64,000 nt of DNA from positions 3,588-67,587 of the forward strand of contig JBDSDD010000052.1 of assembly GCA_039920745.1 (NCBI GenBank). Reading direction: 5' to 3'. The stretch's first letter is position 1. Each line of letters begins with the position of its first letter. The position numbers were made by a program, and so were the translations under genes. Of this stretch, positions 36,694 through 44,874 are shown in pieces. A model generated the notes under the pieces. That model ran no database searches. It was not told the origin of the DNA and was given only the letters and a program-made list of their open reading frames with translations. The DNA is from Scleromatobacter sp039920745. GTDB lineage: Bacteria > Pseudomonadota > Gammaproteobacteria > Burkholderiales > Burkholderiaceae_C.

Positions 36694-37017
36694 TCAGACG
36701 CGGAAGGATTCGCCGCAGCCGCACTTGTCCTTCTCGCGCGGATTGTGGAACTTGAAGCCCTCGTTGAGGCCCTCGCGGACGAAGTCCAGCTCCGTGCCGT
36801 CGATGTAGGGCAGGCTCTTCGGGTCGACCAGCACCTTGACGCCGTGGCCTTCGAAGATCACGTCCTCCGGCGCGAAGTCATCCGCGTACTCGAGCTTGTA
36901 GGCCAGGCCCGAGCATCCGGTGGTCTTCACGCCCAGGCGCACGCCGACACCGCGGCCGCGCTTGGTGATGTAGCGCGTCACGTGTTTTGCGGCGCGTTCG
37001 GTCAGGGTCACCGTCAT
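36694..37017 (-). CDS. iscA: Iron-sulfur cluster assembly protein IscA
   Basis: 107-residue A-type carrier. The three metal/cluster cysteines are visible: TTGCSGLAY (C about 35) and DKCGCGESF (C about 99 and 101). Passes [2Fe-2S] or [4Fe-4S] clusters or iron to targets. 10 bp after iscU, followed by a terminator-like stem. Confidence 0.97.
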   Translation of the reverse strand: MTVTLTERAAKHVTRYITKRGRGVGVRLGVKTTGCSGLAYKLEYADDFAPEDVIFEGHGVKVLVDPKSLPYIDGTELDFVREGLNEGFKFHNPREKDKCGCGESFRV

Positions 37018-37027
37018 CGTCGCGGCC

Positions 37028-37453
37028 TCAGGCGTTCAACGATGCGGCTTCGACGGCGGGTGCCGCAGCGGCGCCGTGGCGGGCCTTGTAGTCGCTCACC
37101 GCGGCCTTGATCGCGTCTTCAGCGAGGATCGAGCAGTGGATCTTGACCGGCGGCAGCGCCAGCTCCTCGGCAATCTGCGTGTTGCGGATGGCCATGGCCT
37201 CATCCAGGGACTTGCCCTTGACCCATTCGGTGACCAGCGACGACGAGGCGATGGCCGAACCGCAGCCATAGGTCTTGAAGCGCGCGTCCTCGATCAGGCC
37301 CGTGACCGGGTTGACCTTGATCTGGAGCTTCATCACGTCGCCGCACGCCGGCGCGCCGACCATGCCGGTGCCCACGGTGTCGTCACCCTTGTCGAAGCCG
37401 CCCACGTTGCGCGGGTTCTCGTAGTGGTCGATGACCTTGTCGCTGTATGCCAT
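37028..37453 (-). CDS. iscU: Fe-S cluster scaffold protein IscU
   Basis: 141-residue scaffold with the three cluster cysteines in GAPACGDVM (about 37), YGCGSAIASSS (about 63) and LPPVKIHCSILAEDAI (about 106). The LPPVK motif recognised by HscA is intact. Slightly longer than E. coli IscU (128) by an Ala-rich tail. Between iscS and iscA. Confidence 0.97.
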   Translation of the reverse strand: MAYSDKVIDHYENPRNVGGFDKGDDTVGTGMVGAPACGDVMKLQIKVNPVTGLIEDARFKTYGCGSAIASSSLVTEWVKGKSLDEAMAIRNTQIAEELALPPVKIHCSILAEDAIKAAVSDYKARHGAAAAPAVEAASLNA

Positions 37454-37486
37454 GTTGTTGTGCCCTCAACGAAATTTATGGATGGA

Positions 37487-38701
37487 TCAGTGGGCAGCCC
37501 ACTGGATCGAGCTGATGTCGATGCCGTCGCGGTACATGTCCCACAGAGGCGACAGTTCGCGCAGGCGCGCCACCGTCTCCTTGAGCATGACGATCGCGGC
37601 ATCGATCTCTTGTTCGGTCGTGAAGCGGCCGATGGTCATGCGCAGGGAGGAGTGCGCCAACTCGTCGCTGCGGCCGAGGGCGCGCAGCACGTAGCTGGGT
37701 TCCAGGCTGGCCGACGTGCAGGCCGAGCCCGACGAGACCGCCAGGCCCTTGACGCCCATGATCAGCGACTCGCCTTCGACGTAGTTGAACGAGATGTTGA
37801 GGTTGTGCGGCACGCGGCGTTCGAGATCGCCGTTGACGAACACCTGCTCGATGCCCTGCAGGCCCGCGTACAGACGCTGCTGCAGCGCACGGATGCGCCC
37901 GCGCTCCGCGCCCATCTCCTCGCCTGCAATGCGGAACGCCTCGCCCATGCCGACGCACTGGTGCGTGGGCAAGGTGCCCGAACGCATGCCGCGCTCGTGG
38001 CCGCCGCCGTGCATCTGCGCCTCGAGGCGCACGCGTGGCTTGCGGCGCACGTACAGCGCGCCGATGCCCTTGGGGCCGTAAGTCTTGTGCGAGGCCAGGC
38101 TCATCAGGTCGACCGGCAGCGTGGCGAGGTCGATGTCGACCTTGCCGGTGGCCTGCGCGGCGTCGACGTGGAAGATGATGCCGCGCTCGCGGCACAACGC
38201 GCCGAGGGCCGGGATGTCCTGGATCACGCCGATCTCGTTGTTCACGAACATGACCGAGGCCAGGATCGTGTCGGGACGGATCGCCGCCTTGAACTTCTCG
38301 AAGTCCAGCAGGCCGTTGGCCTCGACGTCGAGGTAGGTCACCTCGAAGCCCTGGCGCTCCAACTCGCGCATCACGTCCAGAACGGCCTTGTGCTCGGTCT
38401 TGACGGTGATCAGGTGCTTGCCACGCGTGCTGTAGAAATTGGCCGCGCCCTTGATGGCCAGGTTGTTCGACTCGGTGGCCCCGGACGTCCAGACGATCTC
38501 GCGCGGATCGGCGCCGATCAGCGCGGCGATCTGCCCGCGCGCGCGTTCGACGGCCTCTTCGGCTTCCCAGCCCCACGCGTGCGAGCGCGAAGATGGGTTG
38601 CCGAAGTGTTCGCGCAGCCAGGGAATCATCAAATCGACCACGCGCGGGTCGACCGGCGTCGTCGCGCCGTAGTCCATGTAGATCGGGAGATGCGGAGTCA
38701 T
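37487..38701 (-). CDS. iscS: Cysteine desulfurase IscS
   Basis: 404-residue PLP enzyme that takes sulfur from cysteine for IscU and other acceptors. PLP lysine in SLASHKTYGPKGIGALY (about residue 206) and the mobile-loop catalytic Cys in SGSACTSASLEPSYVL (about 328) are present. Length matches group I desulfurases. 33 bp after iscR stop region; 5' partner of iscU. Confidence 0.97.
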   Translation of the reverse strand: MTPHLPIYMDYGATTPVDPRVVDLMIPWLREHFGNPSSRSHAWGWEAEEAVERARGQIAALIGADPREIVWTSGATESNNLAIKGAANFYSTRGKHLITVKTEHKAVLDVMRELERQGFEVTYLDVEANGLLDFEKFKAAIRPDTILASVMFVNNEIGVIQDIPALGALCRERGIIFHVDAAQATGKVDIDLATLPVDLMSLASHKTYGPKGIGALYVRRKPRVRLEAQMHGGGHERGMRSGTLPTHQCVGMGEAFRIAGEEMGAERGRIRALQQRLYAGLQGIEQVFVNGDLERRVPHNLNISFNYVEGESLIMGVKGLAVSSGSACTSASLEPSYVLRALGRSDELAHSSLRMTIGRFTTEQEIDAAIVMLKETVARLRELSPLWDMYRDGIDISSIQWAAH

Positions 38702-38735
38702 GAGTCGTGAATGAAGCTAAAAACGCAACGCTGGA

Positions 38736-39269
38736 TTACTTCGAAAACGCGTTGCCGAGCGCGAACACGGAGTTCGGCGCGTTGATCTTGATCGGCTTGA
38801 CGACGGGCTGCGACGAGATCGCGCGGCGCACCGGCACTTCCTCGATGGAGATGCCCTTGGCGAGTTGCTCGTCGACCAGCTTCTTGAGCGAGATCGAATC
38901 GAGGAACTCGATCATCTTGACGTTCAGGCTCGCCCACAGGTCGTGCGTCATGCAACGGCCGGTGTCGTCACCCATGCAATTTTCCTTGCCGGCGCAGCCG
39001 GTGGCATCGATGGGCTCGTCGACGGCGACGATGATGTCGGCCACCGTGATGGACTCGGCGCCGCGGCCGAGCGAGTAGCCGCCGCCCGGGCCACGCGTGC
39101 TCTCGACGAGCTCGTGGCGGCGCAGCTTGCCGAACAGCTGTTCCAGGTACGACAACGAGATCTGCTGACGCTGCGAGATCGCAGCGAGGGCGACCGGACC
39201 ATTGCTGGAACGGAGGGCCAGATCGATCATTGCCGTGACAGCAAATCGGCCTTTGGTGGTCAGACGCAT
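38736..39269 (-). CDS. iscR: Fe-S cluster-sensing transcriptional regulator IscR
   Basis: 177-residue Rrf2-family repressor/activator. Winged HTH (residues about 1-60, ISQRQQISLSYLEQLFGKLR), then the [2Fe-2S] cysteines in GCAGKENCMGDDTGRCMTHDLW (about 92-113). Holo-IscR is expected to repress its own operon; two IscR-like boxes overlap the promoter. The long C-terminus (residues about 140-177) is somewhat extended. Confidence 0.96.
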   Translation of the reverse strand: MRLTTKGRFAVTAMIDLALRSSNGPVALAAISQRQQISLSYLEQLFGKLRRHELVESTRGPGGGYSLGRGAESITVADIIVAVDEPIDATGCAGKENCMGDDTGRCMTHDLWASLNVKMIEFLDSISLKKLVDEQLAKGISIEEVPVRRAISSQPVVKPIKINAPNSVFALGNAFSK

Positions 39270-39362
39270 GGGGTGCTCTCCTGGGGGGTGTTTTGGGCAA
39301 TCAGCTTCGGTCCGTGCCGTAGAGGCGGCTGGAGGTCGGAGAGGAGTGATAACCCTTGGTTG

Positions 39363-39412
39363 ATTCCGAGCGTTTTAGTCGATTATGCCAGAAGCCGAGC
39401 GTTTTTGTCAAG
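39363..39412. promoter_or_regulatory. Two tandem IscR-type boxes flanking the iscR promoter
   Basis: On the minus strand TCGACTAAAACGCTCGG (within 39366-39382) and TTGACAAAAACGCTCGG (39395-39411) share 14 of 17 bases, 29 bp apart. They resemble the type-1 IscR site and lie over the -35 and just past the -10 of the iscR promoter. Recognition by IscR is inferred from position and resemblance. Confidence 0.6.
39382..39411 (-). promoter_or_regulatory. Sigma70 promoter of the isc operon
   Basis: TTGACA (39406-39411, exact consensus) and CATAAT (39382-39387, five of six) with 18 bp spacing, reading left into iscR. Leader about 105 nt. Confidence 0.8.
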
Positions 39413-39527
39413 ATTGAAACGCGCGATTGCTGCAGCGCCGCACAGCATGCGCTTCTTGCGGCTGACGCCCGGTGGAGCAGTCCGAAAACCCACTCTCCGG
39501 AAAGCGGTATTCGGGACTCCGAAACTC

Positions 39528-40013
39528 TCAAACTGAAAGCACTTCGGCGACGACACCATCGGCCGCCGCAGCGCACAGGTCCAGCACCGTTTCGAACCCG
39601 TCCGCACCGCCGTAGTAGGGATCTGGCACGATTGCCGAGCCGGCCTGCGGCGCATAGGACATCAGCAAAGCGAGCTTTGCGCGTGAGCCGGACGGCTGGA
39701 TGCGTTTCAAGTTGGCCAGGTTGTCGGCGTCCATCGCCAGGACGAGGTCGAAGCGATCGAAGTCCTCGCGCTCGACTTGGCGCCCACGCAGTTGCTGCAT
39801 CTTCAAGCCGCGCCGTTCGCCGTGTTCGATCGCGCGGCGGTCCGGCGGCGAATCGACGTGGTAGTCCGCGGTGCCGGCCGAATCGACCTCGACGCGGTCG
39901 TCCAGCCCCGCCTCGTGCACCTTCAGGCGCAGCATCGCCTCCGCGCTGGGCGAGCGGCAGATGTTGCCCAGGCAGACCATCAGCACGCGAATCTTGTTCG
40001 AGGAGGCCGGCAT
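39528..40013 (-). CDS. Low-molecular-weight protein-tyrosine phosphatase
   Basis: 161 residues. The signature C-x5-R loop is VCLGNICRSP (about residues 13-22), and the general-acid Asp is in VPDPYYGG near residue 130. Dephosphorylates tyrosine or arginine phosphates on proteins; specific role unknown. Start ATG 40013 (MPASSNKIRVLM). Same strand as the SRAP gene upstream, 17 bp away. Confidence 0.93.
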   Translation of the reverse strand: MPASSNKIRVLMVCLGNICRSPSAEAMLRLKVHEAGLDDRVEVDSAGTADYHVDSPPDRRAIEHGERRGLKMQQLRGRQVEREDFDRFDLVLAMDADNLANLKRIQPSGSRAKLALLMSYAPQAGSAIVPDPYYGGADGFETVLDLCAAAADGVVAEVLSV

Positions 40014-40030
40014 GGACGCAGTATCCCGCG

Positions 40031-40720
40031 TCAGAACAGCGACCCCATCGGCTCCGGCTCTTCCGGCCCGTGGTCGAACACCTCCGCCGGCGCGAGCTTG
40101 AGCAGGTCGACCGCGTCCGGCTTGGTGCCGACGAGCCAGCGATCCCAGTCGCTGCGTTCGACCACCACCACCGAGCGCTTGTCCTGCTCGTGCGGCCCCC
40201 GCTTCGGATCGGGCTTGTGCATGCGCGCCATCAGCGCATGCGCATCGGCGTTGATCGTGAGCATCGTGTAGCTCTCCACCAGTTCGCCGCTCTCCCGATC
40301 GAGCCAGGTGTTCCACAGCCCCGCGAGGCCGAACGGCTGCTTGTCCGCGCGGCGGAACCCCCACCAGCGATTGCGGCCGGTCTCCCAGTTGGGCTCGAAG
40401 AACTCCTGCACGGGAATGATGCAGCGCTGATCGCGCGCCCAGGGCTGGCGAAAGCTCGCCGCCGTGGGCACCGTCTCCCAGCGCGCGTTGTTGGTGCTGT
40501 AGACCAGTTTCGCGGTCTTGGCGAACGACGGGATCAACGCCCACTGCCCGACCACCAGCTCGCGCTCGACCTCGGTCTGCGCCTCGGGCGCCGGCACACG
40601 GCGGATGAACGCGCCCTTGCCGCGCGGAAACACCGAGCCGACCGGCAGGTTCTCGGGCGGCAGCGCGCGGTGCAACGCGTGCATCTCGTCCCAGCGTGGC
40701 GGGGTGTAGCGCGCACACAT
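40031..40720 (-). CDS. SRAP-domain (YedK/HMCES-like) abasic-site DNA-protein crosslink protein
   Basis: 229 residues. Starts MCARY, giving the catalytic Cys2 after methionine removal; Asn in YSTNNARWETV (about 77), Glu in IIPVQEFFEP (about 105) and His in ARMHKPD (about 167) complete the SRAP active site. A short insertion (about residues 169-180) sits after the His. Forms a thiazolidine crosslink with abasic sites in single-stranded DNA. Directly downstream of uvrB and a coupled small ORF, 3 bp from the latter's stop. Confidence 0.9.
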   Translation of the reverse strand: MCARYTPPRWDEMHALHRALPPENLPVGSVFPRGKGAFIRRVPAPEAQTEVERELVVGQWALIPSFAKTAKLVYSTNNARWETVPTAASFRQPWARDQRCIIPVQEFFEPNWETGRNRWWGFRRADKQPFGLAGLWNTWLDRESGELVESYTMLTINADAHALMARMHKPDPKRGPHEQDKRSVVVVERSDWDRWLVGTKPDAVDLLKLAPAEVFDHGPEEPEPMGSLF

Positions 40721-40723
40721 GGA

Positions 40724-40969
40724 TCAGATCCTGTCAATGAACACTGCCGACTCATCCTGCCAGCGCTGGAACTGGGCGGGGTGGATGCGGGCCTCGACGG
40801 GGTGGGCGAATGCGGCGTGGACCATGGGCGAGAATTGCTGGATCGGGGACGCGTGCTGGCGCGCCTCGTCGACGACCACCACGCGGTCGACCTCCGCCCC
40901 CAGCTGCGCCACCGCGCACGCGCCCCACTCCAGGCGCACCGAGGCGCCGGCCTGGGTGACCGCGCTCAT
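40724..40969 (-). CDS. Small hypothetical protein coupled to uvrB and the SRAP gene
   Basis: 81 residues. Its ATG overlaps the uvrB TGA (ATGA at 40966-40969), and its stop lies 3 bp before the SRAP ATG. Nearly every third base is G or C in frame, which supports real coding. N-terminal VRLEWGACAVAQLGAEVDRVVVV looks like one beta-alpha-beta unit; no family recognised (faint resemblance to the N-terminus of 2-phosphosulfolactate phosphatase). Function unknown; position suggests a link to DNA repair. Confidence 0.6.
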   Translation of the reverse strand: MSAVTQAGASVRLEWGACAVAQLGAEVDRVVVVDEARQHASPIQQFSPMVHAAFAHPVEARIHPAQFQRWQDESAVFIDRI

Positions 40970-43140
40970 GCCTTGCGAACCGCAACCGCCGGCGCGACGA
41001 GGTTGGTGTCGTGTCCCGCGCTGCCGAAGGCCTGTTCGCGCAGCAACGCCAACTGGTCGCGCACGCGCGCCGCCTTCTCGAACTCGAGGCTCTTGGCGTG
41101 CTCCAGCATCTGCTTCTCCAGCAGCTTGATGCGCTTGCCCAGGTCCTTCTCGCTCATCGCCTCGACCTCGGCGGCCTGCTGCGCGAACTTCAGGTCATCC
41201 TTGCCCGATCGTTCGGCGGCGACGCCGTCGATCAGGTCGCGGATGGTCTTGCGGATGCCGCGCGGCACGATGCCGTTGGCCAGGTTGTGCGCGATCTGGC
41301 GCTCGCGCCGGCGCTCGGTCTCGCTGATCGCCTTGCGCATCGACTCGGTCATCTTGTCTGCGTAGAGGATCGCCTGGCCGTTGATGTTGCGCGCCGCGCG
41401 GCCGATGGTCTGGATCAGGCTGCGCTCGGCGCGCAGGAAGCCTTCCTTGTCGGCGTCGAGGATGGCCACCAGCGAGACCTCGGGAATATCGAGGCCCTCG
41501 CGCAACAGGTTGATGCCCACCAGCACGTCGAACACGCCCAGGCGCAGGTCGCGCAGTATCTCCACGCGTTCGACGGTGTCGATGTCCGAGTGCAGGTAGC
41601 GCACCTTGACGCCGTTCTCGCTCAGGTACTCGGTGAGCTGCTCAGCCATCTTCTTGGTGAGCGTGGTGATCAGCACGCGGTCGCCCTTGATCGTGCGTTC
41701 GCGGATCTCCTGCAGCACGTCGTCGACCTGCGTCGTCGCCGGGCGGATCTCCACCGTCGGATCGACCAGGCCCGTCGGCCGCACCAATTGCTCCACCACA
41801 TTGCCCGTATGCGTCTTCTCGTAGTCGGCGGGCGTGGCCGACACGAAGACGCACTGGCGCATCTTCTTCTCGAACTCCTCGAACTTCAGCGGCCGGTTGT
41901 CGAGCGCCGACGGCAGGCGAAAGCCATAGTCGACGAGGTTGGTCTTGCGCGCCTTGTCGCCGTTGAACATGCCGCTGATCTGGCCGATCATCACGTGGCT
42001 CTCGTCGAGAAACATGATGGCGTCCTTGGGCATGTAGTCCACCAGCGTGGGCGGCGGGTCTCCCGGCTTGGCCCCCGACAGATGGCGCGTGTAGTTCTCG
42101 ATGCCCTTGCAGTGGCCCACCTCCTGCAGCATCTCCAGATCGAAACGGGTTCGTTGTTCGAGTCGCTGCGCTTCCACCAGCTTGTTTTGCTTGACGAGCT
42201 CGTCCAGGCGCCAGCGCAGCTCGTCCTTGATCGTCTCGATGGCCGCGACCACGCGCTCGCGCGGTGTCACGTAGTGGCTGGACGGGTAGATCGTGAAGCG
42301 CGGCACCTTCTGGCGGATGTGGCCGGTGAGCGGATCCAGCAACTGCAGCGATTCCACTTCGTCGTCGAACAGCTCGATGCGGATCGCGAGCTCCGAGTGC
42401 TCGGCCGGGAACACGTCGATGGTGTCGCCGCGCACGCGGAACGAGCCACGCGAGAAGTCGGTGTCGTTGCGTGTGTACTGCATGCGGATGAGCTGCGCGA
42501 TGACGTCGCGCTGGCCCATCTTGTCGCCGTTGCGCAGGATGAAGCGCATCTGCGTGTAGTCCTCGGGCTTGCCGATGCCGTAGATGGCCGACACGCTGGC
42601 GATGATCACCGTGTCGCGCCGCTCCAGCACGCTCTTGGTGGCCGACAGCCGCATCTGCTCGATGTGCTCGTTGATCGACGAGTCCTTCTCGATGAACAGG
42701 TCGCGCTGGGGCACGTAGGCCTCGGGCTGGTATTAGTCGTAGTAGCTGACGAAATACTCCACCGCGTTCTTGGGGAAGAACTCGCGGAACTCGCTGTACA
42801 GCTGCGCAGCCAGCGTCTTGTTAGGCGCAAACACGATCGCCGGGCGGCCCATCTTGGCGATGACGTTGGCCATCGTGAAAGTCTTGCCCGAGCCGGTGAC
42901 GCCCAGCAGCGTCTGGAAGGTGAGGCCGTCCTCGATGCCTTCGCAGAGCTTGGCGATCGCGGTCGGCTGGTCGCCCGCCGGCGGGTACGGCTGGAACAGC
43001 TGGAACGGCGAATCGGGAAAGGAAACGAACTCGCCTTCGGGCTGGTCGCTCGCCACTTCGCCTTCGGCGATCGGTGCACGGGCGGCGTGCGCATAGCCGG
43101 CCGCAGTCGGCTCCGGCATGAGGTCAGAATCAATCGGCAT
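40966..43140 (-). pseudogene. uvrB: UvrB excinuclease subunit interrupted by an in-frame TAA at 42733-42735
   Basis: Full frame is 724 codons from ATG 43140 (MPIDSD; AGGGA ribosome site ahead). The N-terminal part has the Walker A GVTGSGKTFTMAN and FAPNKTLAAQL; the C-terminal part has the helicase motifs and UVR domain. At codon 136 the sequence reads SYYD-stop-YQPEAY: the expected TAC is TAA, a single C-to-A change. In family numbering this is Tyr95 of the damage-recognition beta-hairpin. There is no frameshift and both halves are otherwise intact, so it is either a very recent nonsense mutation or a sequencing/assembly error. The 60-residue pre-domain is longer than in E. coli. Confidence 0.93.
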
Positions 43141-43328
43141 CGGGTAATCCCTGGCAGTTGGCCTAAAATCGGCGGGCTGCCGGCGGTGGTTCATTTCGTC
43201 GCTGGTCCGGCGACGACCAACCTGACAGCGTAGCGCAACGAGAAGGAGAACGCTCCTGGCCGTGGCGCAACGCCCTCATTTGCCGACACTCCCCGGGCTT
43301 TTCAAGCCCTTGCCAGGAACCTGACTCC

Positions 43329-44528
43329 ATGTCGTTGTTTGCCTCCGTCGAACTCGCCCCGCGCGACCCCATCCTCGGCCTGAACGAACAGTTCAATGCC
43401 GACACCAACCCGGCCAAGGTCAACCTGGGCGTGGGCGTCTATACCGACGAGAACGGCAAGCTGCCGCTGCTCGCCTGCGTGTCCGCGGCCGAGAAGCAGC
43501 TCGTCGACCTGCAGAAGGCCCGCGGCTACCTGCCCATCGACGGCATCGCCGCCTACGACAAGGCCGTGCAAGCCCTGGTTTTCGGCGCCGACTCCGACGT
43601 CGTCCAGCAAGGCCGCGTCGCCACCGTTCAGGCCCTCGGCGGCACCGGTGGCCTCAAGGTAGGCGCCGATTTCCTCAAGCGCTTGCACCCGGCCGCCAAG
43701 GTGCTAATCAGCGACCCGAGCTGGGAGAACCACCGCGCACTGTTCACCCAAGCCGGTTTCACCGTGGAGCAGTACCCGTACTACGACGCCAGCACGCGCG
43801 GCGTCGCGTTCGACGCGATGATCGCCACGCTGGCCGCGTCGCCGGCCGGCACCATCGTCGTGCTGCACGCCTGCTGCCACAACCCGACGGGCGTCGACCT
43901 GTCGGCCGTGCAGTGGGAGCAGGTCATCGCCACGATCAAGCGCTACGACCTGGTGCCCTTCGTCGACATGGCCTACCAAGGCTTCGGCTTCGGCATCGCC
44001 GAGGACGGCGCCGTCGTGCGCCAGTTCCTGGCCGCCGGCCTCGACTTCTTCGTCTCGACCTCGTTCTCCAAGAGCTTCTCGCTGTACGGCGAGCGCGTCG
44101 GTGCGCTGAGCGTCGTGTGCTCGACCAAGGACGAAGCCACGCGCGTGCTGTCGCAGCTCAAGATCGTGATCCGCACGAACTACTCCAACCCGCCGACGCA
44201 CGGCGCGCAGATCGTCGCCACGGTGCTGACCACGCCCCCCTTGCGCGCGCAGTGGGAAGGCGAGCTGACCGGCATGCGCGAGCGCATCAAGCGCATGCGC
44301 AGCGCGCTGGTCGACCAGCTGACCAATGCCGGCGTCAAGGGCGACTTGAGCTACATCGTCAAGCAGAACGGCATGTTCAGCTACTCGGGGCTGTCGGTCA
44401 GCCAGATGCAGCGCCTGCGCACCGAGTTCGGCGTGTACGGCGTCGATTCGGGCCGCATCTGCGTGGCCGCGCTCAACGATGGCAACCTGGCCTACGTGGC
44501 GAAGTCGATCGCTGCCGTGTCGGCCTGA
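43329..44528 (+). CDS. tyrB: Aromatic-amino-acid / aspartate aminotransferase
   Basis: 399-residue class I aminotransferase of the AspC/TyrB subgroup I-alpha: PRDPILGLNEQF at residues 11-22, CCHNPTGVDL near 183, PLP lysine in STSFSKSFSLYGERVG near 247. Transfers amino groups from aromatic amino acids or aspartate to 2-oxoglutarate. TyrB versus AspC cannot be settled by eye; uvrB/tyrB divergence is common in Burkholderiales. A strong terminator follows. Confidence 0.9.
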   Translation: MSLFASVELAPRDPILGLNEQFNADTNPAKVNLGVGVYTDENGKLPLLACVSAAEKQLVDLQKARGYLPIDGIAAYDKAVQALVFGADSDVVQQGRVATVQALGGTGGLKVGADFLKRLHPAAKVLISDPSWENHRALFTQAGFTVEQYPYYDASTRGVAFDAMIATLAASPAGTIVVLHACCHNPTGVDLSAVQWEQVIATIKRYDLVPFVDMAYQGFGFGIAEDGAVVRQFLAAGLDFFVSTSFSKSFSLYGERVGALSVVCSTKDEATRVLSQLKIVIRTNYSNPPTHGAQIVATVLTTPPLRAQWEGELTGMRERIKRMRSALVDQLTNAGVKGDLSYIVKQNGMFSYSGLSVSQMQRLRTEFGVYGVDSGRICVAALNDGNLAYVAKSIAAVSA

Positions 44529-44545
44529 TCGCCCTGCTCCACGAC

Positions 44546-44577
44546 AAGCCCCGGTGCTTGCGCTCCGGGGCTTTTTT
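44546..44577 (+). terminator. Rho-independent terminator after tyrB
   Basis: AAGCCCCGG pairs with CCGGGGCTT around a 10-nt loop, followed by six T (44572-44577); 18 bp after the tyrB stop. Confidence 0.92.
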
Positions 44578-44629
44578 GTGCCCGGACTTCACGACTGCCG
44601 CGTTTTCTTCTGCCTGTTCACCCGATTGG

Positions 44630-44641
44630 TGCATTGCAGCA
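44630..44641. promoter_or_regulatory. PhaR-like box, distal copy
   Basis: TGCATTGCAGCA matches the proximal copy TGCACTGCAGCA at 11 of 12 bases. It gives GTGC-N3-GCAG, one mismatch from CTGC-N3-GCAG. Confidence 0.45.
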
Positions 44642-44741
44642 GGTCGCATGATCATGACAACGTCCGAAGCCCCGCCCGAAGACGGGACCCCGCGTTGCCT
44701 CGGCGAGCGCATTCCCGGAAATGGGCGTAGTATCAGATGGA

Positions 44742-44756
44742 TGCTGCACTGCAGCA
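44742..44756. promoter_or_regulatory. PhaR-like box, proximal copy
   Basis: TGCTGCACTGCAGCA has perfect 7-bp arms around one base and contains CTGC-ACT-GCAG, an exact match to the CTGC-N3-GCAG site described for PhaR, the PHB-sensing repressor. It lies 119 bp before the PHB depolymerase start. Confidence 0.55.
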
Positions 44757-44874
44757 ATCCAATCGAGAACCTAAGCGACAAGCTTTTGTTCAGGAATCGT
44801 TGAGAATTCGCGACGCGCGACCGCTTGCCGTCGCGCAGCCAGGTACGACCGAGCCTCGAAAGGCCTGAAAGCGC

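Larger units (their letters stand above)
44578..44874. other. Noncoding region upstream of phaZ
   Basis: About 300 bp with no convincing gene on either strand. It holds two PhaR-like boxes (44630-44641 and 44742-44756) and presumably the phaZ promoter; no strong -35/-10 pair is visible. Confidence 0.6.

Noticed and set aside
41011..43233. 740-codon plus-strand frame opposite uvrB as an explanation of the stop codon
   Set aside because: It is a typical antisense shadow rich in Asp, Leu, Val and His; the interrupted UvrB homology is on the minus strand.
43141..43328. Possible LexA/SOS box upstream of uvrB
   Set aside because: No CTGT-N8-ACAG sequence is present in the uvrB-tyrB intergenic region.
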